From Roseiconus lacunae (lineage in GTDB: Bacteria; Planctomycetota; Planctomycetia; Pirellulales; Pirellulaceae): a stretch of 64,000 bases of DNA. The stretch spans positions 372,001 through 436,000 of the forward strand of contig NZ_VSZO01000053.1 in the NCBI RefSeq assembly GCF_008312935.1, read 5' to 3'. The position numbers and the translations under genes were made by a program. Below, in pieces: positions 47,645 to 56,975 of this stretch. The notes beneath the pieces are model-generated. The model worked only from the letters and a program-made list of their open reading frames with translations. It made no database searches and was not told where the DNA came from. Numbering within the stretch: the stretch's first letter is position 1; each line of letters opens with the position of its first letter.

Positions 47645-48163
47645 CCCTATTCCCAATAGTTGGCGTCACAGCGATTTTTTTGGGGAGTCATCCGTGTCCC
47701 CATCTGCTCAGGTGGATCGCTATCCCTGCGATCGACCCGGCGCGGTGTATTGAGAGTGATCGGTTTCCCCCACAACCTGCTCTAAGATTTGTCCGCAATT
47801 CGAACAAGTTGGCGGAAACCTTGCAGCTTACCAGTCCTACCACAATGTTTCACCGCCGTGAAACAGAGGGAGCCCGGTGGGGGCCGGGGGCGGTTCAGGC
47901 AAACTTTGGCGGCTGGCGTTCCTTTGGCGCTTGCATTGAATGCCGCTGTCGCAACGACTGGTAAGCGTCGATGAACTTCAGCACAGACGTTCGCCATTTC
48001 AAAACGGTCTTTGGTTCGTGCTCCCATGTCAACGATGAACCGTAACTCACAGTCTTGTGCCTTTATCGCCAAACGGCGGTCACCAATAGGAATCGTCTTG
48101 GCTTTTGAGCTCGCCGACCGAATTCGTGCCCAGTTGTTTCAACGAAACATCACTGGTCGCAAG
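47645..48163. other. Divergent intergenic region between TonB receptor and TolC-like genes
   Basis: About 520 bases. The only distinct structure is the palindrome at 47846-47865. The overlapping ORFs 47680-47964 (+) and 47782-48072 (-) show no features of real genes. Confidence 0.45.
47846..47865. promoter_or_regulatory. Near-perfect palindrome, possible operator
   Basis: TGTTTCAC and GTGAAACA form 8-bp perfect arms around a 4-base centre. It lies between two divergent genes and has the size and symmetry of a dimeric regulator site. No regulator gene is adjacent. Confidence 0.35.
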
Positions 48164-49528
48164 ATGTGCGCCAGCGTGATCGTACGTGGTGGTTCAATCT
48201 TAGTCGGTGTACTGAGTGTTGTCGGATGTGGTGGTCTGGGCGATCGCTATGCTGGAACGATGTCAACACATCAGTTCGAGGCAACGCCACAATACGCGTA
48301 CGCCGATCCCAATCGGACGCCTGACTGGCGTCACCGGGCTGCTTTCGAAAACGAGCAGCCAAGGCCATGGATTGGTGGTGATGGTCGCGCGTCTCAAGCG
48401 GTCGTTCAGGCAACATTGCGAGAATTGAACGACGATCAACTACTCGCCGCGTGGGAGGTGTTTGATGATCCACGGTTGCGCTGGATGCAACGTATCGCCA
48501 TTCAAAATGTCAGCTCTTCGGACCAAGTTTTTGAGCGATTGCAAGAAGGCGGGTTTGCACCGACACCCAACTCAGCCTTCCCGGTCGCCCAAGAACGATT
48601 GCTCGAAGCGATTGCCCATGTGATCGTCGATGCGAGATACCATCATCATCGGCTGCAAACTTTGATTCGTGAACTTGATGAACAAGAAGACGTGGTCGAT
48701 GAATCTCGGGGACGAGTCCAAGTCGGATCGATCGATCCCACAGAACTTGAAGTTTTAATCGCCCACTGTCAGTCGACCGCGGAACGTCAGGACCAGGAAC
48801 GCCGAGTGATCGGGACGTTGTCGAGTCAGCTCAATCGATTAATCGGACAATCACTAACTCACGCCTTGATTGATTCCGTTGGAGATCAGCCACAGCTAAC
48901 AATTCCGGGAATTGACGATCGGGTTTCGGCGGACCGCCTTCGCTGGCGTTTCGATGTTGACCAAGCCCGGCGCGACGTGAAGGTTCGTGGCCAACGATCC
49001 GGTCTTACCGAAGCAGAGACGTTGCCGATGTTGGCGTTTCGTGGATCGATCCATGCCAAACGCGCCGAGCCGGCGCTATCGTTCGCCGAGCCGGATGTGA
49101 TCCCTTTCGATCAGCCCGAAACATTTCAGTTTCAGCTAGAACCACCTCCGAATGCGGCGATGACTACGGCTGAAAACGTCGGGGCTCTGCAACTAGCGAT
49201 GGCGGGGTATCATCAGGTGGTTGCAACTGCGGCGTCGGAGGTTCAAGAGCTGCTTACCGATTACGTTGAACTACAGGATCACGTTGCACGTCAACGAGAA
49301 TTGGTCGCACGTACCGACAAGGATCTGGACGAACTATTGCGGCAATTCGATGCCGGACAACTCGAAGCGACTCATCTCATCGACATTCAGAGTCAATTGA
49401 TCGATCGCTATTTCAAGCAGCACGAGTTGGAACGTCAGCTCGGTCATGTGGCGATTGAATTGTTCGTTGCGTTAGGAGGACCACGACATTCATCGCAGGT
49501 GATCCCTGCGGGTTGGCAAGCTCGGTAA
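48164..49528 (+). CDS. TolC-like outer-membrane lipoprotein
   Basis: 454 residues from the ATG at 48164, which begins a lipoprotein signal with the lipobox VVGC (SILVGVLSVVGC); the open frame extends 51 codons upstream. Two long helical regions resemble the outer membrane efflux protein repeats: VAQERLLEAIAHVIVDARYHHHRLQTLIRELDEQE and, later, ALQLAMAGYHQVVATAASEVQELLTDYVELQDHVARQRELVARTDKDLDELLRQFDAG. The intervening region is unusually long. It could be the outer-membrane part of an efflux or secretion machine whose other parts are elsewhere. Family assignment is moderate; a coiled-coil protein is the alternative. Confidence 0.6.
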   Translation: MCASVIVRGGSILVGVLSVVGCGGLGDRYAGTMSTHQFEATPQYAYADPNRTPDWRHRAAFENEQPRPWIGGDGRASQAVVQATLRELNDDQLLAAWEVFDDPRLRWMQRIAIQNVSSSDQVFERLQEGGFAPTPNSAFPVAQERLLEAIAHVIVDARYHHHRLQTLIRELDEQEDVVDESRGRVQVGSIDPTELEVLIAHCQSTAERQDQERRVIGTLSSQLNRLIGQSLTHALIDSVGDQPQLTIPGIDDRVSADRLRWRFDVDQARRDVKVRGQRSGLTEAETLPMLAFRGSIHAKRAEPALSFAEPDVIPFDQPETFQFQLEPPPNAAMTTAENVGALQLAMAGYHQVVATAASEVQELLTDYVELQDHVARQRELVARTDKDLDELLRQFDAGQLEATHLIDIQSQLIDRYFKQHELERQLGHVAIELFVALGGPRHSSQVIPAGWQAR

Positions 49529-49743
49529 GCAAAAGTCTGGTGGGTGCGACCGATGTCAGGGTTACGTGATTTGCCGTTTGGCACGGTTGATGCGTTGTTC
49601 GTAACCGTTGCTTGCGTGTCGGCCCCATTGATTTTCAGATACGCAACTTAGTTCGAACCGATGGCATCCAAGGACGCCGTCCATCGTGATGAACCAATCG
49701 AACATTCTCACGCTTTAGCCATTCAGCCAATTCACATTCATTG
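49529..49743. other. Short intergenic region, nothing recognised
   Basis: About 215 bases between the TolC-like gene and the HAD phosphatase gene. No tRNA or terminator identified. Confidence 0.4.
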
Positions 49744-50370
49744 ATGACCGACATTCAATTTGTCTATTTCGATCTCGGCAATATCCTCGTTTCCTTTGAT
49801 CCTAGAATCGCAGCGAGAAACCTAGGGCGGTTGCTTGGGATCGACGAGGCAAAGGCTTGGGAGGTCCTCTATGCCAGCGGGTTGGAAGAACGTTATGAAC
49901 ATGGGGAATTGACCGGTGCTGAATTTACACAGCGGCTTCGAGCGTTTGCAACGTCTGAGCAAAGCTCGATTACCGATCAGGCAATTCTGGATGCGATCAG
50001 TGACATGTTTACTCCCATCGAGTCGATGGTTCGCTTGCTGCAGCAGACACGCCAAAAGATTGGGAAGATTGGGATCCTTTCCAACACGTGCGAGGCGCAT
50101 TGGGATTGGATTAGACGCCAGAATTGGGCTGTCTCGAAGGTTCAAGTTGACGTCACGATTCTTAGTTGTCGGGTTGGAGCGATGAAACCGGCCGCAGCGA
50201 TTTACGAAGTGGCGGAAATTCAATCCGGCGTCGCGGCCGAGCAAATTTTATTCATTGATGACAAGCCGGAAAACGTCCTTGCTGCGGTGAATCGAGGATG
50301 GAACGCGCACTGTTGTCTTGGCGGGGAGCCTGCGTTTGACGTGCTTTCGCGTGAGCTGAAACTTCCCTGA
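49744..50370 (+). CDS. HAD superfamily phosphatase, YihX-like
   Basis: 208 residues from the ATG at 49744 (a TTG precedes it directly). HAD motif I is YFDLGNILVSFD, with Gly replacing the usual second Asp (FDLGN), the same as in YihX-type sugar phosphatases. Motif II is LSNTCEAHW, motif III MKPAAAIYE and motif IV FIDDKPENVLAA. A four-helix cap lies between about 25 and 90. YihX of E. coli dephosphorylates alpha-glucose-1-phosphate; the substrate here is unknown. The gene lies about 400 bases before the sulfatase gene, with no obvious operon. Confidence 0.85.
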   Translation: MTDIQFVYFDLGNILVSFDPRIAARNLGRLLGIDEAKAWEVLYASGLEERYEHGELTGAEFTQRLRAFATSEQSSITDQAILDAISDMFTPIESMVRLLQQTRQKIGKIGILSNTCEAHWDWIRRQNWAVSKVQVDVTILSCRVGAMKPAAAIYEVAEIQSGVAAEQILFIDDKPENVLAAVNRGWNAHCCLGGEPAFDVLSRELKLP

Positions 50371-50767
50371 AGACACGCACTGGCATATTGAACCCTGTTG
50401 TCGTCGCATCGTGCCTGGGATGCGAAATCCAGGTATCGGCCTGCAGGTGGACATTGCCGAACGCTGCGAGAACGAACTAATTCTTGGGATGGTTTTGAGA
50501 CGTCGCCTGGGATCTCCCGTCCTCGCGGACATCTTTTCGTTGATTTGTGCAACGATCGCTCGGCAATGTTATCTTAGCGGCCTTCCGGTGGACCGATACC
50601 GGTGCGTCCGGGTGGACGTACGAGGCGTTAGTAAGATCGAATATGCGACGTACAGGCTAGTATGACGACCGGCAGGGTTGTCGCGGCCGGCGGTAGGAGC
50701 GTTCAATTCTGCGACACGCCATTCCCTCCCACGATTTTCAGCGGAAGCCATAAAGGAACAGACTTCG
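50371..50767. other. Intergenic region upstream of the sulfatase gene
   Basis: About 400 bases, holding the sulfatase promoter. I saw no repeat element. ORFs here are judged spurious. Confidence 0.4.
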
Positions 50768-52573
50768 ATGAATCGCTGCCTCTCAATTGCACTACTATTT
50801 TGGAGCGTTTGCTCGCTCACCATCGCCGATGATCGCCCCAATATTCTTTGGTTGACCTGCGAGGACAACAACGTCAATTGGGTCGGATGTTACGGCAATC
50901 CACACGCTGACACACCCAACATCGATCAGTTGGCGAAAGAAGGCTTTCAGTATATGCACTGTTATGCCAACGCCCCGGTCTGCGCGCCGCAACGCAGCAC
51001 GTGGATTACGGGGGTCCATGCGATCTCGATGGGCACTCATCCGATGCGAAGTCGCTATCCGATTCCCCACGACAAGATCAAGTACTATCCAGATTTGTTG
51101 AAAGAGGCTGGCTACTTCGTCGGCAACGATCGTAAGACGGACTACAACATTGGTGGACGTGACGACGGCAGCCCATGGGATACGAAGAAAACCGACTGGG
51201 AATCGCTGAAGAACAACCAGCCGTTTTTCATGGTGATCAATAGCACGCAATCTCATGAATCAAAAGCATTCGGCGACGTCAATCAAACGAAGCGTGACCC
51301 ACAAAACGTACGTTTAGCAAAGTATCACCCCGACATCCCGGTGATCCGCAAGAATTACGCACACTACCATGACGCCGTCAAAAAGATGGATTCGGAAATC
51401 GGTACCGCTCTGAAAAAACTTGAAGAGTCCGGTTTGGCAGAAAACACCATTGTGATTCACAATTCTGATCATGGTGGAGTCATCGCACGTAGCAAACGGT
51501 ACTTGTTCAACAGCGGGACTCACTGCCCGTTGATCATTCGGATCCCCGAAAAGTTCAAGCATCTTCGTCCCGGAGACCCAGGTTCAAAAGTCGATGATTT
51601 AGTCAGTTTTGTTGACATGCCGAAAACCTGGTTGGACCTGTGCGGTGCCGAAAAGCCCGACTATCTACAGGGCAAGGTTTTTTTGGGACCTAATAAGGAG
51701 GCGCGCGAGTACCACGTTAGTTTTCGAACTCGTATGGATGAACGCTGTGACAATGTACGAGCTGTTCGCGATCAACGGTTTCTATTGATTCGAAATTACA
51801 TGCCCTACGCGCCGTGGGGCCAGCATTTGAATTACTTGTGGCGAATGGAAGCGACCCAGGCTTGGGAGGCACATCATCGTGCCGGAAAAACGGACGCAAT
51901 CACGGGCCGATTCTTTGGAACGAAACCACCGATGGAACTTTACGACACCCATCAAGATCCTGACAACGTTCACAACTTGATCGATGATCCGAAATACTCC
52001 GACGACGTCAATCGACTGTCGAAAGCTCTCGATCAATGGCAACGCGAGATTTTCGATGCCGGGCTGTTGCCGGAAAGCGAAGTGGTTCGTCGCAGTGAAC
52101 AATCCGGCAAAACGATTTATGAAATGGTTCGCACCAAGTCACTTTACGATGTCGAGGCATTGCAAAGTGCCGCGTCGACAGCCGTCGAGCAAGACCCCGC
52201 AAATTTGGATCAACTCTACAAAAACCTCGATAGCGACGACGACGGAGTACGCTATTGGGGCATCGTCGGGCTGTTTAATCTGCAGCCGAAACATGAAGTT
52301 GACCTGAATCGGGTTCGGGCATGCCTCGAAGATTCGTCGCATCACGTCCGGGTGATGGCCGCGTGGATTTTGTACCGAGACGGCGACAGGCAGGCCGCGC
52401 AGAAGTGTTGGAACGAGTTGCTCGAAAGCGATTCCTATGCCTCGCTCAAAATTTTCAATGTGGTTGACTGGATCGGTGATGGAATTGAACCCTACCGAGC
52501 CTCAATGAAAAAATGCAATTTTAGCCACAATGGCTATGTTGATCGAATGAAGGAGTACATGGAGATCCAATAG
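50768..52573 (+). CDS. Exported sulfatase with HEAT-like carboxyl-terminal region
   Basis: 601 residues from the ATG at 50768, which has AAGGA upstream and begins a signal peptide (MNRCLSIALLFWSVCSLTIA); the frame extends 30 codons before it. The sulfatase domain shows RPNILWLTCEDNN (metal site), a canonical formylglycine motif C72-A-P-Q-R76 followed by STWITG, HNSDHGG (second metal site) and the GTHCPLIIRIPEK region. After about residue 470 the chain contains helical HEAT-like units (DDGVRYWGIVGLFNL, SSHHVRVMAAWILYRDGD, QAAQKCWNELLES). That arrangement is found in several planctomycete sulfatases. Substrate unknown. The gene is followed within 25 bases by the repeat array. Confidence 0.9.
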   Translation: MNRCLSIALLFWSVCSLTIADDRPNILWLTCEDNNVNWVGCYGNPHADTPNIDQLAKEGFQYMHCYANAPVCAPQRSTWITGVHAISMGTHPMRSRYPIPHDKIKYYPDLLKEAGYFVGNDRKTDYNIGGRDDGSPWDTKKTDWESLKNNQPFFMVINSTQSHESKAFGDVNQTKRDPQNVRLAKYHPDIPVIRKNYAHYHDAVKKMDSEIGTALKKLEESGLAENTIVIHNSDHGGVIARSKRYLFNSGTHCPLIIRIPEKFKHLRPGDPGSKVDDLVSFVDMPKTWLDLCGAEKPDYLQGKVFLGPNKEAREYHVSFRTRMDERCDNVRAVRDQRFLLIRNYMPYAPWGQHLNYLWRMEATQAWEAHHRAGKTDAITGRFFGTKPPMELYDTHQDPDNVHNLIDDPKYSDDVNRLSKALDQWQREIFDAGLLPESEVVRRSEQSGKTIYEMVRTKSLYDVEALQSAASTAVEQDPANLDQLYKNLDSDDDGVRYWGIVGLFNLQPKHEVDLNRVRACLEDSSHHVRVMAAWILYRDGDRQAAQKCWNELLESDSYASLKIFNVVDWIGDGIEPYRASMKKCNFSHNGYVDRMKEYMEIQ

Positions 52574-52596
52574 CGAGCAGCCGATAGCACAACGCA

Positions 52597-53122
52597 TCAA
52601 CCGCTTGGCGTTAGCCACGGTTGATGGGTTTGACGAAACCGCGGCTAACGCCGATCGGCTGATGATGGCGCGCTGTATTGTTGGTGCGATAACCGCCTGG
52701 CGTTAGCCACGGTTGATTTGTTTGACGAAACCGCGGCTAACGCCGATCGGCTGATGTGGGCACGCAGTTTTGTTGGTGCGATTAGCCGCTTGGCGTTAAC
52801 CAGGGTTGGTGTGTTTGACGAAACCGCGGCTAACGCCGATCGGCTGATCTGGGCACGCAGTTTTGTTGGTGCGATTAACCGCCTGGCGTTAGCCACGGTT
52901 GATGCGTTTGACGAAACCGCGGCTAACGCCGATCGGCTGATGTGGGCACGCAGTTTTGTTGGTGCGATTAACCGCCTGGCGTTAGCCAGGGTTGGTGTGT
53001 TTGACGAAACCGCGGCTAACGCCGATCGGCTGATGTGGGCACGCTGTTTTGTCGGTGCGATTAGCCGTTTGGCGTTAGCCACGGTTGATGCGTATGAAGT
53101 AACCGTGGCAATCGCATCTCGG
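52597..53122. repeat. Tandem array of the palindromic element, 93-bp period (REP array)
   Basis: About five and a half tandem units of 92-93 bp. Each unit carries a forward arm (CCGC(C/T)TGGCGTTAGCC then CGGTT), a 14-base loop ending TTTGACGA, and the inverse arm (AACCGCGGCTAACGCC, GAT, CGGCTGAT), then a spacer with GCACGCAGTTTTGTTGGTGCGATT. The GACGAAACC block lies at 52632, 52724, 52817, 52910 and 53003, and a diverged sixth at about 53096. Each unit can fold into a 25-bp hairpin. The first unit has a different spacer (GGCGCGCTGTATTG). The array ends about 20 bases before the start of the transposase-like gene. Confidence 0.92.
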
Positions 53123-53143
53123 ATAATTTGAGGAAGCAAGACG

Positions 53144-53626
53144 ATGTCAGACGCCCCACTCGCGTTTTTTCTGACATTCACCGTTTACGGAACTTTTCTT
53201 CAGGGTGACAGCCGATGGTGGCGATCACGCGGGAGAGGACCTCAGCGACCCCAACCGCTTCTCGAACAGTGGCATCGCGACCGACTTAATCACGATGTAA
53301 TTCTGCTAGATGAGTCTCAACGTTCGGTCGTTGAACACGAAGTCGTTCGTCTATCTGAATTCCGCGGATGGACACTCTGGAAGATTAGTGTTCGAAGCAA
53401 CCACGTTCATGTTGTCGTGACAGCAACGAATGCGAATGGTTCAAAGATTCGGGACCAAATCAAAGCCAACTGCACGCGTGCGCTAAGAGAAAAATTTACA
53501 CAGTTTATCGACAGGCCGGTTTGGTCTGTTGGTGGCGACTGGAAGTGCATCAATACAGACGAGGATTTAGGTCAAGTGATACTTTACGCTAGTGAAGTTC
53601 AAGATCGAAAGGACCGGGATAGCTAA
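53144..53626 (+). CDS. REP-associated Y1/HUH transposase-like protein (RAYT-type)
   Basis: 160 residues. A GAGGAAG ribosome binding site precedes the ATG. The HUH motif is in SNHVHVVVTA (H87-V-H89), and a conserved Tyr lies in VILYASEVQDRK (Y148), placed like the catalytic Tyr of IS200/IS605-type and RAYT nucleases. Other landmarks are TFTVYGTFLQGDSRWWR near the start, EQWHRDRLNH, RGWTLWKI and VWSVGGDWKCINTDEDL. RAYTs act on REP hairpins. This copy has no inverted repeats of a classical insertion sequence but sits between the 93-bp hairpin array and a further repeat copy. It is complete, with no frameshift. Confidence 0.85.
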   Translation: MSDAPLAFFLTFTVYGTFLQGDSRWWRSRGRGPQRPQPLLEQWHRDRLNHDVILLDESQRSVVEHEVVRLSEFRGWTLWKISVRSNHVHVVVTATNANGSKIRDQIKANCTRALREKFTQFIDRPVWSVGGDWKCINTDEDLGQVILYASEVQDRKDRDS

Positions 53627-53684
53627 TGCAGTTTTTGCAAGCACCCGGGATGTTGCTCGATTTGTAATAGGCAGTAATGCCTGT

Positions 53685-53757
53685 GTTTGACGAAACCGCG
53701 GCTAACGCCGATCGGCTGATGGTGGCGCGCTGTATTGTTGGTGCGATTAGCCACGGT
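53685..53757. repeat. Flanking copy of the array unit, with a partial second arm
   Basis: 53685-53747 matches 52628-52690 with a single mismatch over 63 bases and includes an intact inverse arm (53694-53720). The following forward arm is shortened to GATTAGCCACGGTT, as if the bases between two TTAGCC copies had been deleted. Confidence 0.85.
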
Positions 53758-53771
53758 TGATCGGCCGAACG

Positions 53772-56700
53772 CTATGAATCAACCCGTTTGCGAAACGGAG
53801 CTTGTAGATCTTCGAGGATCAAGTAGAGGCACGGCACCAAGACCAAAATAATCGCGGTCGAAAACAAAATGCCAAACCCGAGCGAGATCGCCATTGGGAT
53901 GATGTACTGAGCCTGCAGGGAGTCTTCAAAAATCAGCGGCATGAGACCACCAAATGTGGTCAGGGTCGTTAACAAGATGGGACGAAACCGCCGGACGCCG
54001 GCTTGCGAGATCGCTTCGAACGCCGAGCAATGTTTGCGCCGGCGGTTGGCGTAGTCGATCATGATTAGCGAATCGTTGATCACAACACCCGACAACGCGA
54101 TCACTCCCATCAAACTCACCAGTGAGATGTCGTAGCCTAGGACAATGTGTCCGAGAACGGCGCCGACAACTCCGAATGGAATCGCGACCAGTACTACCAG
54201 CGGTTGAACGTAACCGCGAAACGCGATCGCCAACAAGGAGTAAATCACCGCAAGGGCGAGACCAAAGGATCCCCACAGCGATGACGTGGCTTGTCGCATT
54301 TCCGCATCACTGCCCTCAAAACTCCAGGTGATCCCCGGATAGCTTTCACGGAGTTCCGGCAGAACCTCGCTTCGCAACGCTTGGATCACCTGAGTCACCG
54401 CACGTTTGGGTTCGACGTCCATCGAAACGTTGATGACCCTGCGCCCGTCGCGTCGGTCGATCGAACGAAATGCCGAGGTTTCGTCTACGTCCGCCACGTC
54501 GAGAAGTGGGACTTCGGCGCCCGAGGGTGTGCGAATGATCAAGTCTTCGAGGCTGTAGATGTCTTCACGTTCGTCTTCGGGCAATTTCACGCGAACTTCG
54601 ATTTCGTTGGTCCCACGAAGCAACCGGAGTGCTAGTGATCCGAAAAAGGCACCACGGAGTTGGTCACCTAGTTCTTCGTCGGTCAGCCCGAGTGCGCGGC
54701 CTTCGGGACGCAAACGGAAATCGTATTGGACCTTTCCTTTGTTGTAGCTATCGCTGACGTCGCGAACATTGGCGAACGATTCACACCGTTCGACCAGCGT
54801 CTGAGACGCTTTTTCCAGAACACCGATGTCGCTGTGGCTGAGGTCGATACTGATCGCTCGGCGATAACCGCCCGGACCGCTCTCGGCTTCGAATGTGACT
54901 TGGTTGACCCCGGGTAAATCACCGATCGACTCACGCCACAATTCGATCACTTCTTTGGCGGTCATGTCACGCTGGTCGGGCGGCTTCATCACGATTTCGA
55001 CATCGATAAAACTCTGTCCGCGAACGTTGGTTTTGATTCCCTCGGCGACTTCGTAAAGCTGATGTTCCTCGAACATTTCCAAACTGGCCTTCGTCACCGC
55101 CTCGGCAATTTCGGCCGCTTGATCTTGGGTCGTCCCGACGGGCATTCGGACACCGGCTTCGATTTCGTCGGCGGAAACTTCGGGCATCAGGATCATGCCC
55201 ATGTGAGCACTGGTCGCATAGCCGGTCACAACTAGGAACATCGCGAGCGCGATCGACGCGGTGATGTAGCGATAGCGCAAACAAACAAGTAGCAACGGTT
55301 GAAAGAGCACTTCGACCAGCCGATTGAAGCCTCGACTGAAAGCCTGTTGGGCACCGTGTAGCTTCGCCCCGATTCCGCCCTGGCGGCCTGCTTTGCGAGC
55401 ATGCCCCAAGTGCGCCGGAAGAATGAACAAGGATTCGAGCAGCGAGAGAGCCAAGACGATGATTACGACCACCGGTAGCGGCGCCCAAAACTTGCCGGTC
55501 TCCCCGGGGATAAACATCAACGGTACGAACGCGACGATGTTCGTCAGAATACTGAACACGACCGGGCCGGAAACCTCACGTGTACCCTCGATCGCGGCAC
55601 GTTCGTTGTCGCCGGTTTCCTGGCGTTTTTCGTAGACATTTTCGCCGACGACTACGGCATCATCGACGACGATCCCCAAAACAACCAAAAAACCGAACAA
55701 CGAGATCATGTTCACGCTAACATCTGCGATTGGCAGAAGTAGCAATCCCCCGATGAAGGAAACCGCCATTCCCATCATCACCCAGAAAGCCAAGCGAAAT
55801 TCGAGAAACAAAGCGAGAATCAAGAGCACGATGACGACCGCCATGATCGCGTTTTCGATCACGAGATTCAGACGGCGTCGAAACTCTTCGGCGTTGTTGC
55901 GATCGACTCGCCATTTGACGCCCGGTGGCAACACCGATTCGAAACCTTCCATCGTTTCCGCGACGGCATTGGCGACGTCACTGGGCGATTGAGATCCGGT
56001 GCGAAAGATGTCCAGTTCGACCGAAGGCGTTTGACTGAACTGGGAATGAAAGCCGACTTCTTCAAACCCATCTCGGATCGTCGCGATCTCACCCAGCGTT
56101 ACCGCCGGTCCGTCACGTCCGCTAACGATCTCCATACCGGCAAATTCGTCCGCCCACTGCTTTCTTGCCTTCACCCGTAGCAAGATTTCACCCGCGTTGG
56201 TTTGCACGCTGCCAGCGGGAACGTCTTGGCTGCTAGTCCGGATAGTGGTGGCAACATCAGAAAGCGTCAGGCCGTATTCACGCAACCGTTGGCGTGGGAT
56301 TTCGATGTGTGTGACATAGGCCGGAACGCGTCGCAATTCGACTTGTGTGATTTGCTCGTGAGACTGCAGTTGATCGCGCAATTGTTCGGCAAGTTGTCGC
56401 AATGCCCAGACATCGATCGGGCCGTAAAGCGCGATTTGCATCGCTTCACGTTGCTCGGATTGCAGCCGGACTTCGGGCTGTTCGATCTGGTCGGGAAACG
56501 TGCGGATACGATTGACCGCTTGATCGATGTCTTGGAATGCCTTCATCCGCTGTTCACCGGCGACCAGTTCGATCAAAACTTGGCCGCGTCCTTCACGAGC
56601 CTCGCTGGTGATTTCACGGATGCCTTCGACGCTCCGGATCGCTCCTTCGATCGGTCGAAGGATGCCCTGCTCAACCTCCTCCGGTGAGGCGCCAGGATAG

Positions 56701-56975
56701 CCCACGCTAACTTCGACGATGTCTAGCTGAAATTGGGGGAAGACTTCTTTCTGAATCGCAAAGGCGGACCATATTCCTCCGCCTAGCAAGATGAACATCA
56801 GGAGATTGGCGGCGATCGAATTGTGGGCCATCCAGGCGATCGGATCCGAAAATCCCTTCCGCTCGTTGCTTGATTCACCGTCTGGCTTTGACGCGTCGTC
56901 TGTCTCCCCGCTTGAAGTCGGCGTAGCGGTGGTTTCGAGATCACTTGAGCGTGGATCGGAGGAATCTTGCATCAA
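53772..56975 (-). CDS. RND efflux permease (HAE1/AcrB-type family)
   Basis: 1067 residues, typical of RND pumps. Amino-terminal helix [21 protein letters not shown] is followed by a periplasmic porter domain with [19 protein letters not shown], a first transmembrane bundle (about 385-560, including [19 protein letters not shown], in which the two conserved Asp of the proton relay are visible), then a second porter domain and a second bundle (about 905-1055, with [47 protein letters not shown]). It exports drugs or metabolites by proton antiport; the substrate is unknown. Its ATG overlaps the stop of the membrane fusion protein by four bases (56972-56975). A REP-like copy lies after the stop. 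Confidence 0.94.
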   Translation of the reverse strand: MMQDSSDPRSSDLETTATPTSSGETDDASKPDGESSNERKGFSDPIAWMAHNSIAANLLMFILLGGGIWSAFAIQKEVFPQFQLDIVEVSVGYPGASPEEVEQGILRPIEGAIRSVEGIREITSEAREGRGQVLIELVAGEQRMKAFQDIDQAVNRIRTFPDQIEQPEVRLQSEQREAMQIALYGPIDVWALRQLAEQLRDQLQSHEQITQVELRRVPAYVTHIEIPRQRLREYGLTLSDVATTIRTSSQDVPAGSVQTNAGEILLRVKARKQWADEFAGMEIVSGRDGPAVTLGEIATIRDGFEEVGFHSQFSQTPSVELDIFRTGSQSPSDVANAVAETMEGFESVLPPGVKWRVDRNNAEEFRRRLNLVIENAIMAVVIVLLILALFLEFRLAFWVMMGMAVSFIGGLLLLPIADVSVNMISLFGFLVVLGIVVDDAVVVGENVYEKRQETGDNERAAIEGTREVSGPVVFSILTNIVAFVPLMFIPGETGKFWAPLPVVVIIVLALSLLESLFILPAHLGHARKAGRQGGIGAKLHGAQQAFSRGFNRLVEVLFQPLLLVCLRYRYITASIALAMFLVVTGYATSAHMGMILMPEVSADEIEAGVRMPVGTTQDQAAEIAEAVTKASLEMFEEHQLYEVAEGIKTNVRGQSFIDVEIVMKPPDQRDMTAKEVIELWRESIGDLPGVNQVTFEAESGPGGYRRAISIDLSHSDIGVLEKASQTLVERCESFANVRDVSDSYNKGKVQYDFRLRPEGRALGLTDEELGDQLRGAFFGSLALRLLRGTNEIEVRVKLPEDEREDIYSLEDLIIRTPSGAEVPLLDVADVDETSAFRSIDRRDGRRVINVSMDVEPKRAVTQVIQALRSEVLPELRESYPGITWSFEGSDAEMRQATSSLWGSFGLALAVIYSLLAIAFRGYVQPLVVLVAIPFGVVGAVLGHIVLGYDISLVSLMGVIALSGVVINDSLIMIDYANRRRKHCSAFEAISQAGVRRFRPILLTTLTTFGGLMPLIFEDSLQAQYIIPMAISLGFGILFSTAIILVLVPCLYLILEDLQAPFRKRVDS

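Noticed and set aside
47782..48072. 96-codon minus-strand ORF in the divergent gap
   Set aside because: No recognisable content and overlaps another spurious plus-strand ORF.
49640..49670. GTTCGAACC sequence resembling a tRNA T-loop
   Set aside because: There are no acceptor, anticodon or D-arm partners around it.
52597..53122. CRISPR array
   Set aside because: The units are almost identical along their whole 93 bp, the 'spacers' are not unique, each unit is a long hairpin, and no cas genes are nearby.
52645..53181. Long ORFs on both strands through the repeat array (178 and 137 codons) that look like repetitive proteins
   Set aside because: The 93-bp period is a multiple of three, so stop-free frames arise automatically across the array. 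There is no ribosome binding site and no independent sign of coding.
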